Shown: positions 17,938-27,175 of the stretch, piece by piece
Layout: the number at the start of each line of letters is the position of its first letter
Position numbering within the stretch: position 1 is the first letter of the stretch
NCBI GenBank assembly: GCA_041748075.1
Contig: JBGTDX010000083.1
Coordinates: forward strand, 1-64,000
DNA length: 64,000 nt
Reading direction: 5' to 3'
Source: JBGSYJ01 sp041748075
GTDB taxonomy: Bacteria > Acidobacteriota > Thermoanaerobaculia > Gp7-AA8
Position numbers and translations under genes: made by a program
Notes under the pieces: generated by a model
What the model was told of the DNA's origin: nothing
Seen by the model: only the letters and a program-made list of their open reading frames with translations
The model's database searches: none

Positions 17938-18879
17938 ATGACAACTCGGCCCTACTTTTCCGTCGTCATCCCGACCTATAACAGGCTCGAGGTGCTGCTC
18001 CGGGTTCTCGACTCTCTCGCGTACCAAATGGACGCTCCACCGTTTGAGGTCATCGTGATCGACGACGGATCGGAGGATGCTACAGAGTCGACGATAGTCA
18101 AGCGCTCGATCGCGAATGTGGACCCTTACCGGCTCACCTTTGAATCGCAGAAAAACTCGGGCCCCGGAGTGGCAAGGAACCGCGGCGTCCAGCTCGCTCG
18201 CGGAACATTCATCATCTTCATCGGAGACGACACGGTCCCGGAATCCGCCTTCCTTCGCGAGCACGCCCTGACCCACCACGAGACCGGCAACGCCAGGCTT
18301 GCCGCCTGCCTCGGCTATACCGGCTGGCCGGTGGATGAGCGAGTGACGAGCTTCATGCATTACATCAACAACTATGGCCTGCAGTTCGGCTATAAGCTCA
18401 TCGGTGACGGTGAGGTCGTCCCATTCAACTTCTTCTACACCTCGAATATCTCAATCAGCCGGGAACTGCTCCTCGAATTTCCGTTCGATACCAGCTTTCC
18501 ATCCGCAGCGTGGGAGGACATCGAGCTCGCCTTCCGGCTCGATGCGTACGGCCTGAAGATTCATTACAACGCGAGCGCCGTGACACGGCATTATCATCCG
18601 ATGACGGTCGACTCATTCGCCCGCAGGCAGTACACGGTGGGCAGATCGGGGGCGATCTTTTACAGGAAGCATCCCGAGCTCGGCCACTTTTTGGGTGTGC
18701 ACGAGCTCGCTGAACGCGGCCTTGCCAGCGAACGGCAGATCAGCTGGCTTCGCCGTACCGCGAAGGTCGGGGAGAAATTCTCGCTGCTCGCCAGACACGA
18801 CAGCTTCGAGAAACTCATGCGGCAGCACTATCTGCGGGGACTCCGAGATGGTCTGGCTGCGGATGCTGAGGGAAAGTAG
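17938..18879 (+). CDS. Family 2 glycosyltransferase
   Basis: This 313-residue GT-A enzyme opens YFSVVIPTYNRLEVLLRVLDS, has the nucleotide-sugar Asp motifs VIVIDDGSEDAT and FIGDDTVPE, a GT2 acceptor segment AWEDIELAFRLDAYG (ED motif about 196-197) and no membrane segment. The sugar donor and acceptor cannot be named. It is flanked on both sides by heptamer repeat elements, so it is probably its own transcription unit, or at least separated by strong hairpins. Confidence 0.88.
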   Translation: MTTRPYFSVVIPTYNRLEVLLRVLDSLAYQMDAPPFEVIVIDDGSEDATESTIVKRSIANVDPYRLTFESQKNSGPGVARNRGVQLARGTFIIFIGDDTVPESAFLREHALTHHETGNARLAACLGYTGWPVDERVTSFMHYINNYGLQFGYKLIGDGEVVPFNFFYTSNISISRELLLEFPFDTSFPSAAWEDIELAFRLDAYGLKIHYNASAVTRHYHPMTVDSFARRQYTVGRSGAIFYRKHPELGHFLGVHELAERGLASERQISWLRRTAKVGEKFSLLARHDSFEKLMRQHYLRGLRDGLAADAEGK

Positions 18880-18959
18880 AGAGTAAACAGTAGCCACCCG
18901 ACCGCGCACGGTGTGCCCTATTCGAGAGGGTGAGGGGCTACTGTCTACTGTCTACTGTG
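18875..18959. repeat. Heptamer element D: CAGTAGA-type arms
   Basis: The left arm AGTAGAGAGTAAACAGTAG (18875-18893) pairs with two mismatches to the right arm GCTACTGTCTACTGTCTACTG (from 18937), built of TACTGTC heptamers. The core contains CACCC and GGGTG. It overlaps the glycosyltransferase stop and runs up to the -35 box of the tmk promoter. Confidence 0.9.
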
Positions 18960-18961
18960 TC

Positions 18962-18989
18962 TTGTCTCCTCCAGAACGTCAGGTAGAAT
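18962..18989 (+). promoter_or_regulatory. Predicted promoter of tmk, leaderless geometry
   Basis: A -35 TTGTCT (18962-18967), 16-bp spacer and -10 TAGAAT (18984-18989) end eight bases before the tmk ATG. Transcription would begin at or within a few bases of the start codon. The -35 box abuts heptamer element D. Confidence 0.5.
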
Positions 18990-18997
18990 GCGCCGCT

Positions 18998-19675
18998 ATG
19001 AGCTCGCGAGGTTTTTTTCTCACCGTTGAAGGCATCGAAGGTTCCGGAAAGACGACGCAGGTACATCTCATCGCACAGGCGCTCCGAGGGTCGGGACAGC
19101 ATGTTGTGCTCACCAAGGAGCCCGGCGGCACCCCGCTCGCCGACCGGATCCGGTCCATCCTGCTCGACCCCCACGAGGAAGGGATGGATCCGACCACCGA
19201 GTTGTTTCTCTACGCCGCTTCACGCAGGCAGCACGTCATCGAGGTGATCGCACCATCGCTCGAAGCCGGCGTCCCGGTCCTCAGCGATCGTTACACCGAT
19301 GCGACACTCGCTTATCAGGGGTTCGGACGTCTGCTGGACCTGGATCAGTTGCGGACGCTGAACCACTGGTCGACCGACGGAATTCAACCGGACGTGACGC
19401 TGATCTACGATCTCTCCGAGGAAATCGGGCTCGGACGCGCGAGAGAGCGAAACAGGACTTCGGATCACCTTCAGACCGAGAGCCGTCTCGAGGGAGAAGA
19501 CTTTCGCTTTCACCGCCGTGTGCGCGAGGGCTACCTCACCCTCGCCGCTTCCGAGCCCGACCGTTACGTGGTCATCGATGCAACCGGAAGCGTCGAGGAG
19601 GTCTTCGAACGGACCCTCGCAGAGTTGCGCGCGCGGGCACCGAAGCTCAATTTTTCCGGCGCACCCGACGCATGA
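18998..19675 (+). CDS. tmk: Thymidylate kinase
   Basis: This 225-residue enzyme phosphorylates dTMP to dTDP. It has the P-loop VEGIEGSGKTTQ, the DR(Y/W)-type DRYTDATLAYQGFGR and the lid region RARERNRTSDHLQTE. The ATG at 18998 was chosen because the conserved N terminus FFLTVEGIEGSGKTT begins there; no Shine-Dalgarno is evident. Its stop overlaps the holB start in ATGA, a common tmk-holB coupling. Confidence 0.95.
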   Translation: MSSRGFFLTVEGIEGSGKTTQVHLIAQALRGSGQHVVLTKEPGGTPLADRIRSILLDPHEEGMDPTTELFLYAASRRQHVIEVIAPSLEAGVPVLSDRYTDATLAYQGFGRLLDLDQLRTLNHWSTDGIQPDVTLIYDLSEEIGLGRARERNRTSDHLQTESRLEGEDFRFHRRVREGYLTLAASEPDRYVVIDATGSVEEVFERTLAELRARAPKLNFSGAPDA

Positions 19676-20571
19676 CCGGAGCCGCCGCGCTTCTTCTCGA
19701 GGCCGCCAGGCGGGAGGAGCTGCACCATTCGCTGATTCTTCACGGCCCCTCTCCGGCCGTACTTCTGGAAACGGCCGTTCGCGTCGCGAAAGCTCTGACG
19801 TGTCTCGAGAGAACTACCGGCGACGACTGCCTTTCCTGCCAGAAGATCGATCGAGGCAATCATCCCGACGTTCATTTGATACAGATCTCCGACGACCGGA
19901 AGCTGATTTCGGCCGAGCAGGTTCGTGACGTTGTATCGTCCGCGACGCTCAAACCGTACGAAGGACGATGGAAAGTATTCATCATCGAGCGCGCCGACGC
20001 GACCAGCGTCACCGCTGCCAATGTCCTGCTCAAGACCCTGGAAGAACCGACGGGCCAGACCGCCTTCATGCTCCTGACCCGCTCGCCTGACCTTCTTCTG
20101 CCGACGATTCGATCCCGATCACAATCGATCTACATCGGTCCCCCGGTCATGCCCCGCGCGACTGCCCTCCAGTCGCTGCAGGCCTCCCGATTCTCACGTG
20201 AAGAAACCCTGCACGGTCTGGAACCTGGAAGCTCCGCGGCACTCGCTTCCGGCATCGTCGAAGCGCTCGATGCGTACGCCAGCGACGGCGACAACGCAGC
20301 GCTCCTCGGCATCGCGCCACTGCTGGCGTCTCAGGAAGATGCCGGAACTGCTCTCGCACTTTTTGCTGCCGTCCTTCGGGACCTTGCCGCGCTTCCACTG
20401 GAAGATCACCTCGATCCCGCGCGGGCACGACGAATCCGGGAGCGGCTCTCAGCCGCCACCCTGCTCTCCGCGGCCGCTCTCGCTGTTCGATCTCTGAGCC
20501 GTCTGGTGGTGAATGCCGACCCGCGAATGCTTGCGGAACAGTCCCTGGCGGAACTGGCGCGAGAGAAGTAG
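19672..20571 (+). CDS. holB: DNA polymerase III delta-prime subunit
   Basis: This 299-residue clamp-loader AAA+ subunit shows C-x-x-C zinc residues (DDCLSCQKIDRGNHPDVH), the sensor regions KVFIIERADATSVTAANVLLK then TLEEP, and SRSQSIYIG. Like most HolB proteins it lacks a functional P-loop. The C-terminal third is divergent. It overlaps tmk by four bases and is the last rightward gene before a convergent region. Confidence 0.9.
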   Translation: MTGAAALLLEAARREELHHSLILHGPSPAVLLETAVRVAKALTCLERTTGDDCLSCQKIDRGNHPDVHLIQISDDRKLISAEQVRDVVSSATLKPYEGRWKVFIIERADATSVTAANVLLKTLEEPTGQTAFMLLTRSPDLLLPTIRSRSQSIYIGPPVMPRATALQSLQASRFSREETLHGLEPGSSAALASGIVEALDAYASDGDNAALLGIAPLLASQEDAGTALALFAAVLRDLAALPLEDHLDPARARRIRERLSAATLLSAAALAVRSLSRLVVNADPRMLAEQSLAELAREK

Positions 20572-20610
20572 CCGGGGACTCCGCCCACGTTTGAGCCGGA
20601 CATTCGACAA

Positions 20611-20797
20611 AAAAAAAGGCCCCGGATTTCTCCGGGGCCTTCAAATCTACTGGATGGGTTTCGGAAACGCTCAGGGACGGGATGAACGGGCAGTGTGGGT
20701 ACTGCGGCATCTTTTTGAAGTGATTTTCATCACGGTTGGCAGGCTGAACGACTGGAAAGAGTCTCCACCTGCCCATCCAGTAAAGACTGTGTTTTCC
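20611..20797 (-). ncRNA. Candidate structured small RNA of about 185 nt, class unknown
   Basis: Between holB and the GerMN gene, the minus strand carries a TATAAT box (20804-20809) and, about 187 nt on, a strong intrinsic terminator. The predicted transcript has a closing stem of ten perfect pairs (20772-20781 with 20649-20658, extendable by about three), a five-pair hairpin with a GAAA loop (20720-20733), a five-pair hairpin GCAGT/ACTGC (20690-20705) and an alternative stem at 20738-20773 that competes with the closing stem. No open reading frame there looks real. I could not match it to 6S, SRP, RNase P, tmRNA or a riboswitch I know. Confidence 0.55.
20616..20641 (-). terminator. Intrinsic terminator of the candidate RNA
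   Basis: An 11-bp perfect stem, AAGGCCCCGGA and TCCGGGGCCTT with a 4-base loop, is followed on the minus strand by a run of nine T. It would end leftward transcription. On the plus strand it could also slow readthrough from holB. Confidence 0.9.
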
Positions 20798-20803
20798 GGG
20801 CGC

Positions 20804-20834
20804 ATTATAGACGACTTTGTGAAAAATTTCTCAA
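20804..20834 (-). promoter_or_regulatory. Predicted promoter of the candidate small RNA
   Basis: On the minus strand the perfect -10 TATAAT (20804-20809) is preceded by TTGAGA (20829-20834) with a 19-bp spacer, one or two bases longer than ideal. The surrounding A/T-rich stretch is unusual for this GC-rich window. Confidence 0.55.
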
Positions 20835-20910
20835 GCGTAACAATTTTGTGACCACGAAATCCGGACCCGGGCCGCCTGGCCATCAGTAAGTGGATACGCG
20901 CGATGGGCCG

Positions 20911-21525
20911 TCAACGTTTCGCAACGAGAAAACTTAGCGGCCTCAACGGTTTGTCGAGATCCACATGACCACCAAGGGTCTCGGCAACCTGCCCGTTGAT
21001 CAGCAGGCGGACCTGACGTACCGACGGAAAGTTCGAAATCACGGTCTCGACGATTGAGTAGGCCGCAATGAGCTCCTGGTGGCTTCCGGCATTCCAGCCT
21101 GCAGTCAGGGTCGCTCCCCCCAGATCCACAATCGCATTTCCATCGGGCAGAAGGTACGCAGCACGAACGACCGTATCCGGAGGGAACGAACGCGGAACCG
21201 ATGCATTCGCCGATCCCTCGAGCAATTCACGGATGACCATCGCGAGGGCCGCGGCGTCATTTTCCGGCAGCGTAACGCTCCGGATCTCGGGCACGAGGAG
21301 CATCGCCGGCGACTCGTAGAAGAGCTGGATTGTACGGCTCGAAACGCGGTCAGCCTGGGTGGTCGAGGTCGCCGTGGAGTCTTCAGAGCGACAGGCGGTC
21401 AGCACGAGCAGGAAGAGAAAGATTGCCGCCGATCCAGTGGCGAGGACACCCATCCCGAACATTTTTTCCGCCGCTGTGCGATGTACTCGCTTGCAGTCGG
21501 AAATCGTGATTCGAGTGCCAGCCAA
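20911..21525 (-). CDS. GerMN-domain lipoprotein
   Basis: This 204-residue protein has a hydrophobic lead ending in the lipobox LVLTAC (about residue 45). A single GerMN domain follows: RTIQLFYESPAMLLVPEIRS, ELLEGSANASVPRSFPPDT and the closing VRQVRLLINGQVAETLGGHVD. GerMN domains are found in sporulation protein GerM and in LpqB, and are tied to cell-envelope functions. It starts four bases after the amiC stop, so it is likely co-transcribed. The long N terminus suggests the start could be one of the later Met codons. Confidence 0.85.
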   Translation of the reverse strand: MAGTRITISDCKRVHRTAAEKMFGMGVLATGSAAIFLFLLVLTACRSEDSTATSTTQADRVSSRTIQLFYESPAMLLVPEIRSVTLPENDAAALAMVIRELLEGSANASVPRSFPPDTVVRAAYLLPDGNAIVDLGGATLTAGWNAGSHQELIAAYSIVETVISNFPSVRQVRLLINGQVAETLGGHVDLDKPLRPLSFLVAKR

Positions 21526-21528
21526 TGC

Positions 21529-23073
21529 TTACTCTCCCGGGGTGGTGGTTCCGGGGGCGGCGGATGGGGAATCGGCTTCCTGCCGACCGAGTACCGGAGC
21601 GGGCGACGGGCTTGCCACGCCGATCCTGACTTCGTATTCATTCTTGTAACGCTCGACTGCCGAGGTCAGGGCATTCACAATAGCGTCCTGGAAAGCGGCG
21701 TCCTGCATTTTTGCTTCTTCCTGAGGATTGGAAATGAAGCCGAGCTCCACCAGGGCTGCGGGCATGGTTGCACCCACGAGCACCTTGAACGGCGCCTGTT
21801 TGACTCCCCTGCTCTGAACGCCGGTCGCGCCGTTCATTTCGGTCTGAATGATCTCGGCCAGACGGCTCGACTCCTTGAGGTATTCCTGCTGAGCGAGATC
21901 CCAGAGAATCAGCCGCAAGTCCGATCCTCCGCTCTGACGCGACGAAGGGGACGAGGCATTCTCCCGCTCGGCGGCCTGACGGGAAAGATCGTCCGATGCT
22001 TCAACCGAAAGGAAGTACGTTTCCGATCCGTGGGCACCCTGGATGAGCGAGGCGTTCAGGTGAATCGACAGAAAGAGATCCGCCTTGTACTGGTTCGCAA
22101 TGGCCGTTCTGTCATCGAGCGATACCAGCTCGTCTCCTGTCCGCGTAAGCACCACACGCGTGTTCAGTTTGCGCTCGAGCGACGCGGCGAGCTTGCGTGA
22201 AATGGTCAGCGTCGCATTCTTCTCCATCAGTCCGCCGGGACCGACGGCTCCCACTTCCTTACCGCCATGACCGGGATCGATCACGATGGTCCGAATGCCG
22301 GGCGGATCGACCGCGGGTGCAGGAGTCACGAGACCAGGCAGCCTCGGAGCCGATCCGGGACGAAGATCGAGCACGATGCGGAACGGTGATTCCAGTTTGT
22401 AGGCGTCGGCGGTCACTTCAGTCGCCTTCAAGGCGATGCGGACTGCTCGTTCGGTATAAGAGATCCGCGACACCAGTGGATTTTCGACACTCTGCTCGGG
22501 CGCGCTGCTGCGGATCGGCGATGCGAGCCGGATGAGGAAAAAACCGGGTTCACGCTCGATCGTGTACTCAGTGCTGCCGGAAAGTTGAATGACGATTTTG
22601 GTCATCCCCTGGAGGTCGACCACTGAGGTCTGTGCGGTCAGGACCGCACGCACGGCCGGACGGAACTCGAGAACCCCGGATGCGGCGTTCCAGGAAGTCT
22701 GCATCCCCGAAGCGGCTGCGAGGAAACCCTGGAAGAACTGCCACGGGACAAACACCCGGCCCTCGATGATGACGGGCGGCTCCGGCATCTCGACCATCTT
22801 GTCGCCGATGACCGCGAATCGGCTGTCGGATGCGAAGCTGATCTCCACTCCGTTCAAGCGCGCCCGATACCCTTCCGGATCGCTCGAGACCGTACCGCCG
22901 AGTATCGCCAGGACCTGGTCCACGGGAAACAGAGTCCGCTCGCCCTGCCTGACGATCTGGATCTGACGCTCGCCTGCGGAAGTGCGCACGCTAGCCTGCT
23001 GAGGGCCCTGCGCCCAGACCAGACCAGCCAGAGCAATTCCGAGTGCTGTGAGTAAGGGAATGATTTTCTTCAT
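21529..23073 (-). CDS. amiC: N-acetylmuramoyl-L-alanine amidase with AMIN-like domain
   Basis: This 514-residue exported protein has a signal peptide (KKIIPLLTALGIALAGLVWA), a copper-amine-oxidase-N-like segment (about 30-130), an AMIN-like beta domain (about 150-250) and an Amidase_3 domain (about 265-475). The zinc motifs are VIDPGHGGKEVGAVG, the Glu in MEKNATL and FLSIHLNAS. It would cut the peptide from muramic acid during cell separation. A Pro-rich tail follows. It leads a two-gene unit with the GerMN lipoprotein. Confidence 0.92.
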   Translation of the reverse strand: MKKIIPLLTALGIALAGLVWAQGPQQASVRTSAGERQIQIVRQGERTLFPVDQVLAILGGTVSSDPEGYRARLNGVEISFASDSRFAVIGDKMVEMPEPPVIIEGRVFVPWQFFQGFLAAASGMQTSWNAASGVLEFRPAVRAVLTAQTSVVDLQGMTKIVIQLSGSTEYTIEREPGFFLIRLASPIRSSAPEQSVENPLVSRISYTERAVRIALKATEVTADAYKLESPFRIVLDLRPGSAPRLPGLVTPAPAVDPPGIRTIVIDPGHGGKEVGAVGPGGLMEKNATLTISRKLAASLERKLNTRVVLTRTGDELVSLDDRTAIANQYKADLFLSIHLNASLIQGAHGSETYFLSVEASDDLSRQAAERENASSPSSRQSGGSDLRLILWDLAQQEYLKESSRLAEIIQTEMNGATGVQSRGVKQAPFKVLVGATMPAALVELGFISNPQEEAKMQDAAFQDAIVNALTSAVERYKNEYEVRIGVASPSPAPVLGRQEADSPSAAPGTTTPGE

Positions 23074-23221
23074 CGCCGCTCCTGCCCCTCCCGCCCAAGG
23101 CTCGACCTCACAGCCACGTGTGCCGTGTGATCTCCGCTCGAGGACACCATGGCATTATCACCGGAATGGGATTCAGCGGCAAATACGCAGCGCTCATTCG
23201 CTTCGATTCAAGTGAACCAGC

Positions 23222-23250
23222 TGTGTCATTCCGAGCGCAACGAAACACCT
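23222..23250. repeat. Possible degraded half of the REP-like repeat
   Basis: The stretch TGTCATTCCGAGCGCAACGA resembles the outer arm GTGTCATCCTGAGCGCAGCG of the repeat at 27017 but lacks the second arm. It lies in the 272-bp gap between amiC and the lipoprotein gene, where I see no other structure. Confidence 0.35.
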
Positions 23251-23345
23251 TTTTCGCCTGGACAATATTTTAGCCGGCCGATACGTTACCCTGCGCGATC
23301 CACTCATGGGCAGGACGCTCTGAGGTCTGCCACGGGAGTTGAGTA

Positions 23346-23921
23346 ATGAGAATTGCACTGACAGCAGTCGTAACCACTCTGGCGTTCACAGTGATCAGTT
23401 GTGGACCGAGCGAGGGTCGCCCGGAAGTCAGCAAAACGCCCGCGAGTCTTCGAGGCTGGATCGGCGACATCGAGCTTCCGCCGAATGAGATGTACCGGCT
23501 CATGGAACAGACCACCGGGATCAATCAGCTGAAGCTCCAGATCCTGCAGGACACGAGCCTCTCCGTGGAGGGGCAGATCGCCACAGGCGGCCTTGAAGAC
23601 AACGGAGCTTTCATCATTCTCGACGTGGCACCCGGAAACACTACGATCATCTTCAGTGCGCCGGGACTTCCGGAGAACATGTTGATGCTCGAAGGCGTTC
23701 CGCCGAATGCGGACATCCTGCTGCCCGGGGTCGAGCTTACGCTGGCCGGACCAAAGATCGACGCAACACGCGTCGTCGTGCGCATTCCGGAGAAAAGGGG
23801 CGGACCCACTCCGATTCCACCGCCAGTCCGTGTGATGGGCCAGGAAGTTCCGGTCCGCGCCGTCGGCCTGGGAGAACTGATCGATCGCCGGGACTACCCG
23901 GCGCCGGTGAGGAAACAGTAA
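23346..23921 (+). CDS. Lipoprotein of unknown function
   Basis: This 191-residue protein has a signal sequence ending in a lipobox (TVISC, Cys about residue 19) and a mature part with a beta-rich segment LKLQILQDTSLSVEG, then AFIILDVAPGNTTIIFSAPG. The C terminus is Pro-rich. I do not recognise the family. It is monocistronic, convergent with the threonine dehydratase gene. Confidence 0.75.
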   Translation: MRIALTAVVTTLAFTVISCGPSEGRPEVSKTPASLRGWIGDIELPPNEMYRLMEQTTGINQLKLQILQDTSLSVEGQIATGGLEDNGAFIILDVAPGNTTIIFSAPGLPENMLMLEGVPPNADILLPGVELTLAGPKIDATRVVVRIPEKRGGPTPIPPPVRVMGQEVPVRAVGLGELIDRRDYPAPVRKQ

Positions 23922-23982
23922 TTCTGCTCCGCGTTTGCGCGGCGATGAGTCATCTTGGTTCCTATGGCTCAGGACGAACCTC

Positions 23983-24954
23983 TCACGTATCTTCGGCCAC
24001 GAGCTCCGAAAACGTCGCCAGGTCGATGTTCCCTCCGGACACGACGGCCACGATGGGTCCTTCGCCAGCCTCGCCGCTCATCGCCGCCGCCACAGCGAGC
24101 GCTCCGGCTCCCTCGGCAATCACTCTGACGTTTTCTGCAATCAGCTTCATTGCCTTTCGTATGTCAGGAAGCGACACGACGATCGAACCGTCCACCTGCC
24201 CCTCGAGACGTTCCCACATCGCCGGAAACATGCTCTTGCCGCCGGCACCGTCGACGAAGGACCGTTGCCATGCCTCGAAAATCTGCGGTGAGCCCTGCCT
24301 GAGGGACAACGCGAGAGGCGCGGCCGTCTCGGGTTCCGCTCCGAAGATCCGCACTGCCGAGTTCTGCGGGCGGATCGCAGCAGCAATCCCTGCAATGAGG
24401 CCGCCGCCTCCGATCGAAGCGACGACGGCCCGGACCTCGGGAAGGTCCTCGAGGATCTCGAGCCCAACCGTTCCGTTTCCCGCGATGAAACCGTCGTCGT
24501 CGAACGGATGGATGAAGACACCTTCGACGTCGGCGAATCGACGTTCTTCCATCGCCCGCCAGCAAGCATCGAATGGCGCCTTCACGAGGCGTGCATCGAG
24601 CCGCCGCATCCGCTCGACTTTGGTTTCCGGTGCCGTGTCGATGACCACGACGGTGCAGGACACTCCCGCAGCGCGCGCCGCGTAGGCGACCCCCTGTCCG
24701 GCGTTCCCTGCGCTGATCGTCCAGACGCCGCGGGCACGTTGTTCGTCAGTGAGAAGGGCGACCGCGTTGGCGGCTCCCCGCAGCTTGAATGCGTTGATCG
24801 GCTGCAGCGTCTCGAGCTTCAGATAAATCGAGGGCCCGCCACCCGACGGGAAGAGGGGAACCAGGGGCGTACGAACGGCGACATTGCTGATGCGCTCTCG
24901 TGCCGCCAGAACCTCATCGAGCGTAATCTGCCTTCCCCGGATTTGCTGGTTCAT
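23983..24954 (-). CDS. Threonine dehydratase-like PLP enzyme
   Basis: This 323-residue fold-type II PLP enzyme has the Schiff-base Lys in LQPINAFKLRGAANAV (about residue 59), the SAGNAGQGVAYAARAAG loop and a glycine-rich phosphate loop SIGGGGLIAG. Length and motifs fit catabolic threonine/serine dehydratase without an ACT regulatory domain. The start MNQQIRG was chosen because the upstream reading has no conservation-like features. It is divergent from the SRPBCC gene. Confidence 0.88.
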   Translation of the reverse strand: MNQQIRGRQITLDEVLAARERISNVAVRTPLVPLFPSGGGPSIYLKLETLQPINAFKLRGAANAVALLTDEQRARGVWTISAGNAGQGVAYAARAAGVSCTVVVIDTAPETKVERMRRLDARLVKAPFDACWRAMEERRFADVEGVFIHPFDDDGFIAGNGTVGLEILEDLPEVRAVVASIGGGGLIAGIAAAIRPQNSAVRIFGAEPETAAPLALSLRQGSPQIFEAWQRSFVDGAGGKSMFPAMWERLEGQVDGSIVVSLPDIRKAMKLIAENVRVIAEGAGALAVAAAMSGEAGEGPIVAVVSGGNIDLATFSELVAEDT

Positions 24955-25044
24955 CTCGTGATGATAGCCGACACCCCATTGTTCACTCGCCCGTATGCAT
25001 CGGCTCGATTCTCCATGGCACGGCTCATGCTGGATTTTCAGTTC

Positions 25045-25812
25045 ATGACAGACATACTCGAATCCATCGAAACGAATCTCAACGCACGTCTTCATTCTTC
25101 TTCAGCTGACATCAACGTGGGAGGAACGGAACGTCTCGCGTCGGTGATCGGCGGGAGCGCCGTCGCGCTTTATGGGCTCACACGGGGCTCGGTCGGAGGG
25201 GTTGCCGCCGCATTGCTTGGAGGGCTGCTCGTTTACCGGGGGACCACGGGGCACTGCCCCGCATTCAGCGCGCTCGGCATCAGCTCGGCTGACGAGGAGA
25301 CCAGCGAGAACACCAGCATTTCATACGGCCGTGGAATCGGCGTCGAAAAATCGATCATCATCCGCCGCGAACCGTCCGAGATCTACCGATTCTGGCGTAA
25401 TCTCGACAATCTGCCGCGATTCATGGCACACCTCGAATCAGTCGTTGAAACGGATGAGAAGCGTTCGCATTGGGTGGCAACGGGACCCGCGGGGAAAACC
25501 GTCGAATGGGACGCGGAGATCATCAACGAGATACCTGATGAGCTGATCGGCTGGCGCTCTCTCGAAGGCTCCGAGGTCGACAACGCGGGATCGGTTCAGT
25601 TCCGAACCGCGGCCGGCAATCGCGGAACTGAAGTGCGCGTATCCCTGCGCTATGACCCGCCCGGCGGCGCTCTGGGGGCGGTCGTGGCAAAACTTTTCGG
25701 AGAAGAGCCGGGCCAGCAGGTCGAGGGAGACCTCAGGCGGCTCAAATCGTTGCTCGAAACCGGAGAGGTTCCCACGACCGAAGGGCAGCCGACCGGCCGC
25801 GCCGAGGCGTGA
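25045..25812 (+). CDS. Membrane-anchored SRPBCC (polyketide cyclase-like) protein
   Basis: This protein of about 255 residues has an N-terminal DUF2892-like part: [20 protein letters not shown] then [21 protein letters not shown], two hydrophobic segments. A START/SRPBCC domain from about residue 95 shows [38 protein letters not shown] and [14 protein letters not shown]. The start could also be at 25015. It is followed after seven bases by a zinc alcohol dehydrogenase, probably as an operon. The ligand is unknown. Confidence 0.82.
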   Translation: MTDILESIETNLNARLHSSSADINVGGTERLASVIGGSAVALYGLTRGSVGGVAAALLGGLLVYRGTTGHCPAFSALGISSADEETSENTSISYGRGIGVEKSIIIRREPSEIYRFWRNLDNLPRFMAHLESVVETDEKRSHWVATGPAGKTVEWDAEIINEIPDELIGWRSLEGSEVDNAGSVQFRTAAGNRGTEVRVSLRYDPPGGALGAVVAKLFGEEPGQQVEGDLRRLKSLLETGEVPTTEGQPTGRAEA

Positions 25813-25819
25813 GGGCGGA

Positions 25820-26989
25820 ATGAGGGCACTCTGCTGGTTCGGCAAACATGATGTCAGGATTCAGGAAGTCAGCGATCCGACAATCCTCAATCCGCGCGAC
25901 GCGATCGTCCGCGTGACTTCCACCGCAATCTGCGGCTCTGATCTTCACCTCTACAACGGCTACATCCCCACCATGCGCGAAGGCGACATCCTGGGCCACG
26001 AGTTCATGGGTGAGGTCGTCGAGACAGGGCCTGCGGCCAATGGCTTGAAGACCGGTGACCGGGTCATCGTTCCCTTCTGCATCGGATGCGGCAACTGCTA
26101 CTTCTGCGACAAACAGCTGTGGTCCCTCTGCGACAACTCGAATCCCAACGCGTGGCTTCCGGAGAAAATCTATGGCCACGCCCCATCGGGACTCTTCGGC
26201 TACTCACACCTTACCGGGGGTTACGCCGGAGGACAGGCGGAGTACGTTCGCGTGCCTTACTCGGATGTGAACTGCTTCAAGGTTCCTCAAACGCTTCGAG
26301 ACGAGCAGCTGCTTTTCCTCACCGACATCTTTCCCACCGGATATATGGCTGCCGAGAACTGCAACATCCAGAAGGACGATACGGTGGCCGTCTGGGGCTG
26401 CGGCCCCGTCGGACAATTCTCCATCAGAAGCGCGTGGATCCTGGGTGCCGGACGCGTGATCGCCATCGATCGATTCGAAGAGCGGTTGGATCTCGCGGCA
26501 AGTGACGACAGAACCGAGACCATCAACTACGAAGAGTCCGATGTCTTCGACACACTCAAACTGATGACGGGCTCGCGCGGCCCTGACGCCTGCATCGATG
26601 CAGTCGGGCTCGAATCGCACGGTACGAGTATCGACGCCATCTATGACCAGGCCAAACAGGCTGTCCGCCTCGAGAGTGATCGCCCTCACGTTCTACGCCA
26701 GGTGATCCATGCCTGCCGTAAGGGCGGAACGGTGTCCATTCCCGGCGTCTACGGCGGGTTCATCGACAAGGTTCCATTCGGTGCCGCCTTTCAGAAGGGG
26801 CTCACTCTCAAAATGGGGCAGACTCACGTCCATAGGTACGTTCGTCCCCTGCTCGACCTGATCGAGCGAAGCGAGATCGACCCATCCTTCGTCATCAGTC
26901 ACGAGCTCCCGCTTGAAGATGGGCCTTACGGCTACCAGATCTTCAAAGACAAAGAGGACGGCTGCACGAAGGTCGTGCTCAAGCCGTAG
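25820..26989 (+). CDS. Zinc-dependent alcohol dehydrogenase (formaldehyde dehydrogenase-like)
   Basis: This 389-residue MDR enzyme has the catalytic zinc Cys in [13 protein letters not shown] (about 38), [12 protein letters not shown] (His about 60) and a structural zinc cluster [20 protein letters not shown]. The NAD-binding Rossmann segment [18 protein letters not shown] (about 190) and [10 protein letters not shown] follow. The sequence class is close to glutathione-independent formaldehyde dehydrogenases, but the substrate cannot be proved. It follows the SRPBCC gene closely. Confidence 0.88.
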   Translation: MRALCWFGKHDVRIQEVSDPTILNPRDAIVRVTSTAICGSDLHLYNGYIPTMREGDILGHEFMGEVVETGPAANGLKTGDRVIVPFCIGCGNCYFCDKQLWSLCDNSNPNAWLPEKIYGHAPSGLFGYSHLTGGYAGGQAEYVRVPYSDVNCFKVPQTLRDEQLLFLTDIFPTGYMAAENCNIQKDDTVAVWGCGPVGQFSIRSAWILGAGRVIAIDRFEERLDLAASDDRTETINYEESDVFDTLKLMTGSRGPDACIDAVGLESHGTSIDAIYDQAKQAVRLESDRPHVLRQVIHACRKGGTVSIPGVYGGFIDKVPFGAAFQKGLTLKMGQTHVHRYVRPLLDLIERSEIDPSFVISHELPLEDGPYGYQIFKDKEDGCTKVVLKP

Positions 26990-27016
26990 TTCGGTGGCGT
27001 CAACTCAGAGCCCTAC

Positions 27017-27104
27017 GTGTCATCCTGAGCGCAGCGAAGGATCCCCTCAGATCTTGCGATACAGCCGGTAGGCGGGGGATCCTTCGCTGCGCTCAGGATG
27101 ACAC
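27017..27104. repeat. REP-like inverted repeat, copy 2
   Basis: Arms of about 30 bp (GTGTCATCCTGAGCGCAGCG and onward to GGATCCCC) are perfect reverse complements at the two ends of an 88-bp element between the alcohol dehydrogenase and cstA. The inner 28 bases differ from the other copies. Confidence 0.93.
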
Positions 27105-27175
27105 TCGCTACTGCGCGGACTAAACCTCCTTTGCCGTGCGGCACACGCAAAATGCATGATGAATGCGCGATCATC

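Noticed and set aside
20611..20797. The candidate RNA as SRP RNA or 6S RNA
   Set aside because: The SRP apical motif with GGAA loop and AGCAG bulge is not visible, and the multi-branched fold does not give the simple central bubble of 6S RNA. A covariance-model search would decide.
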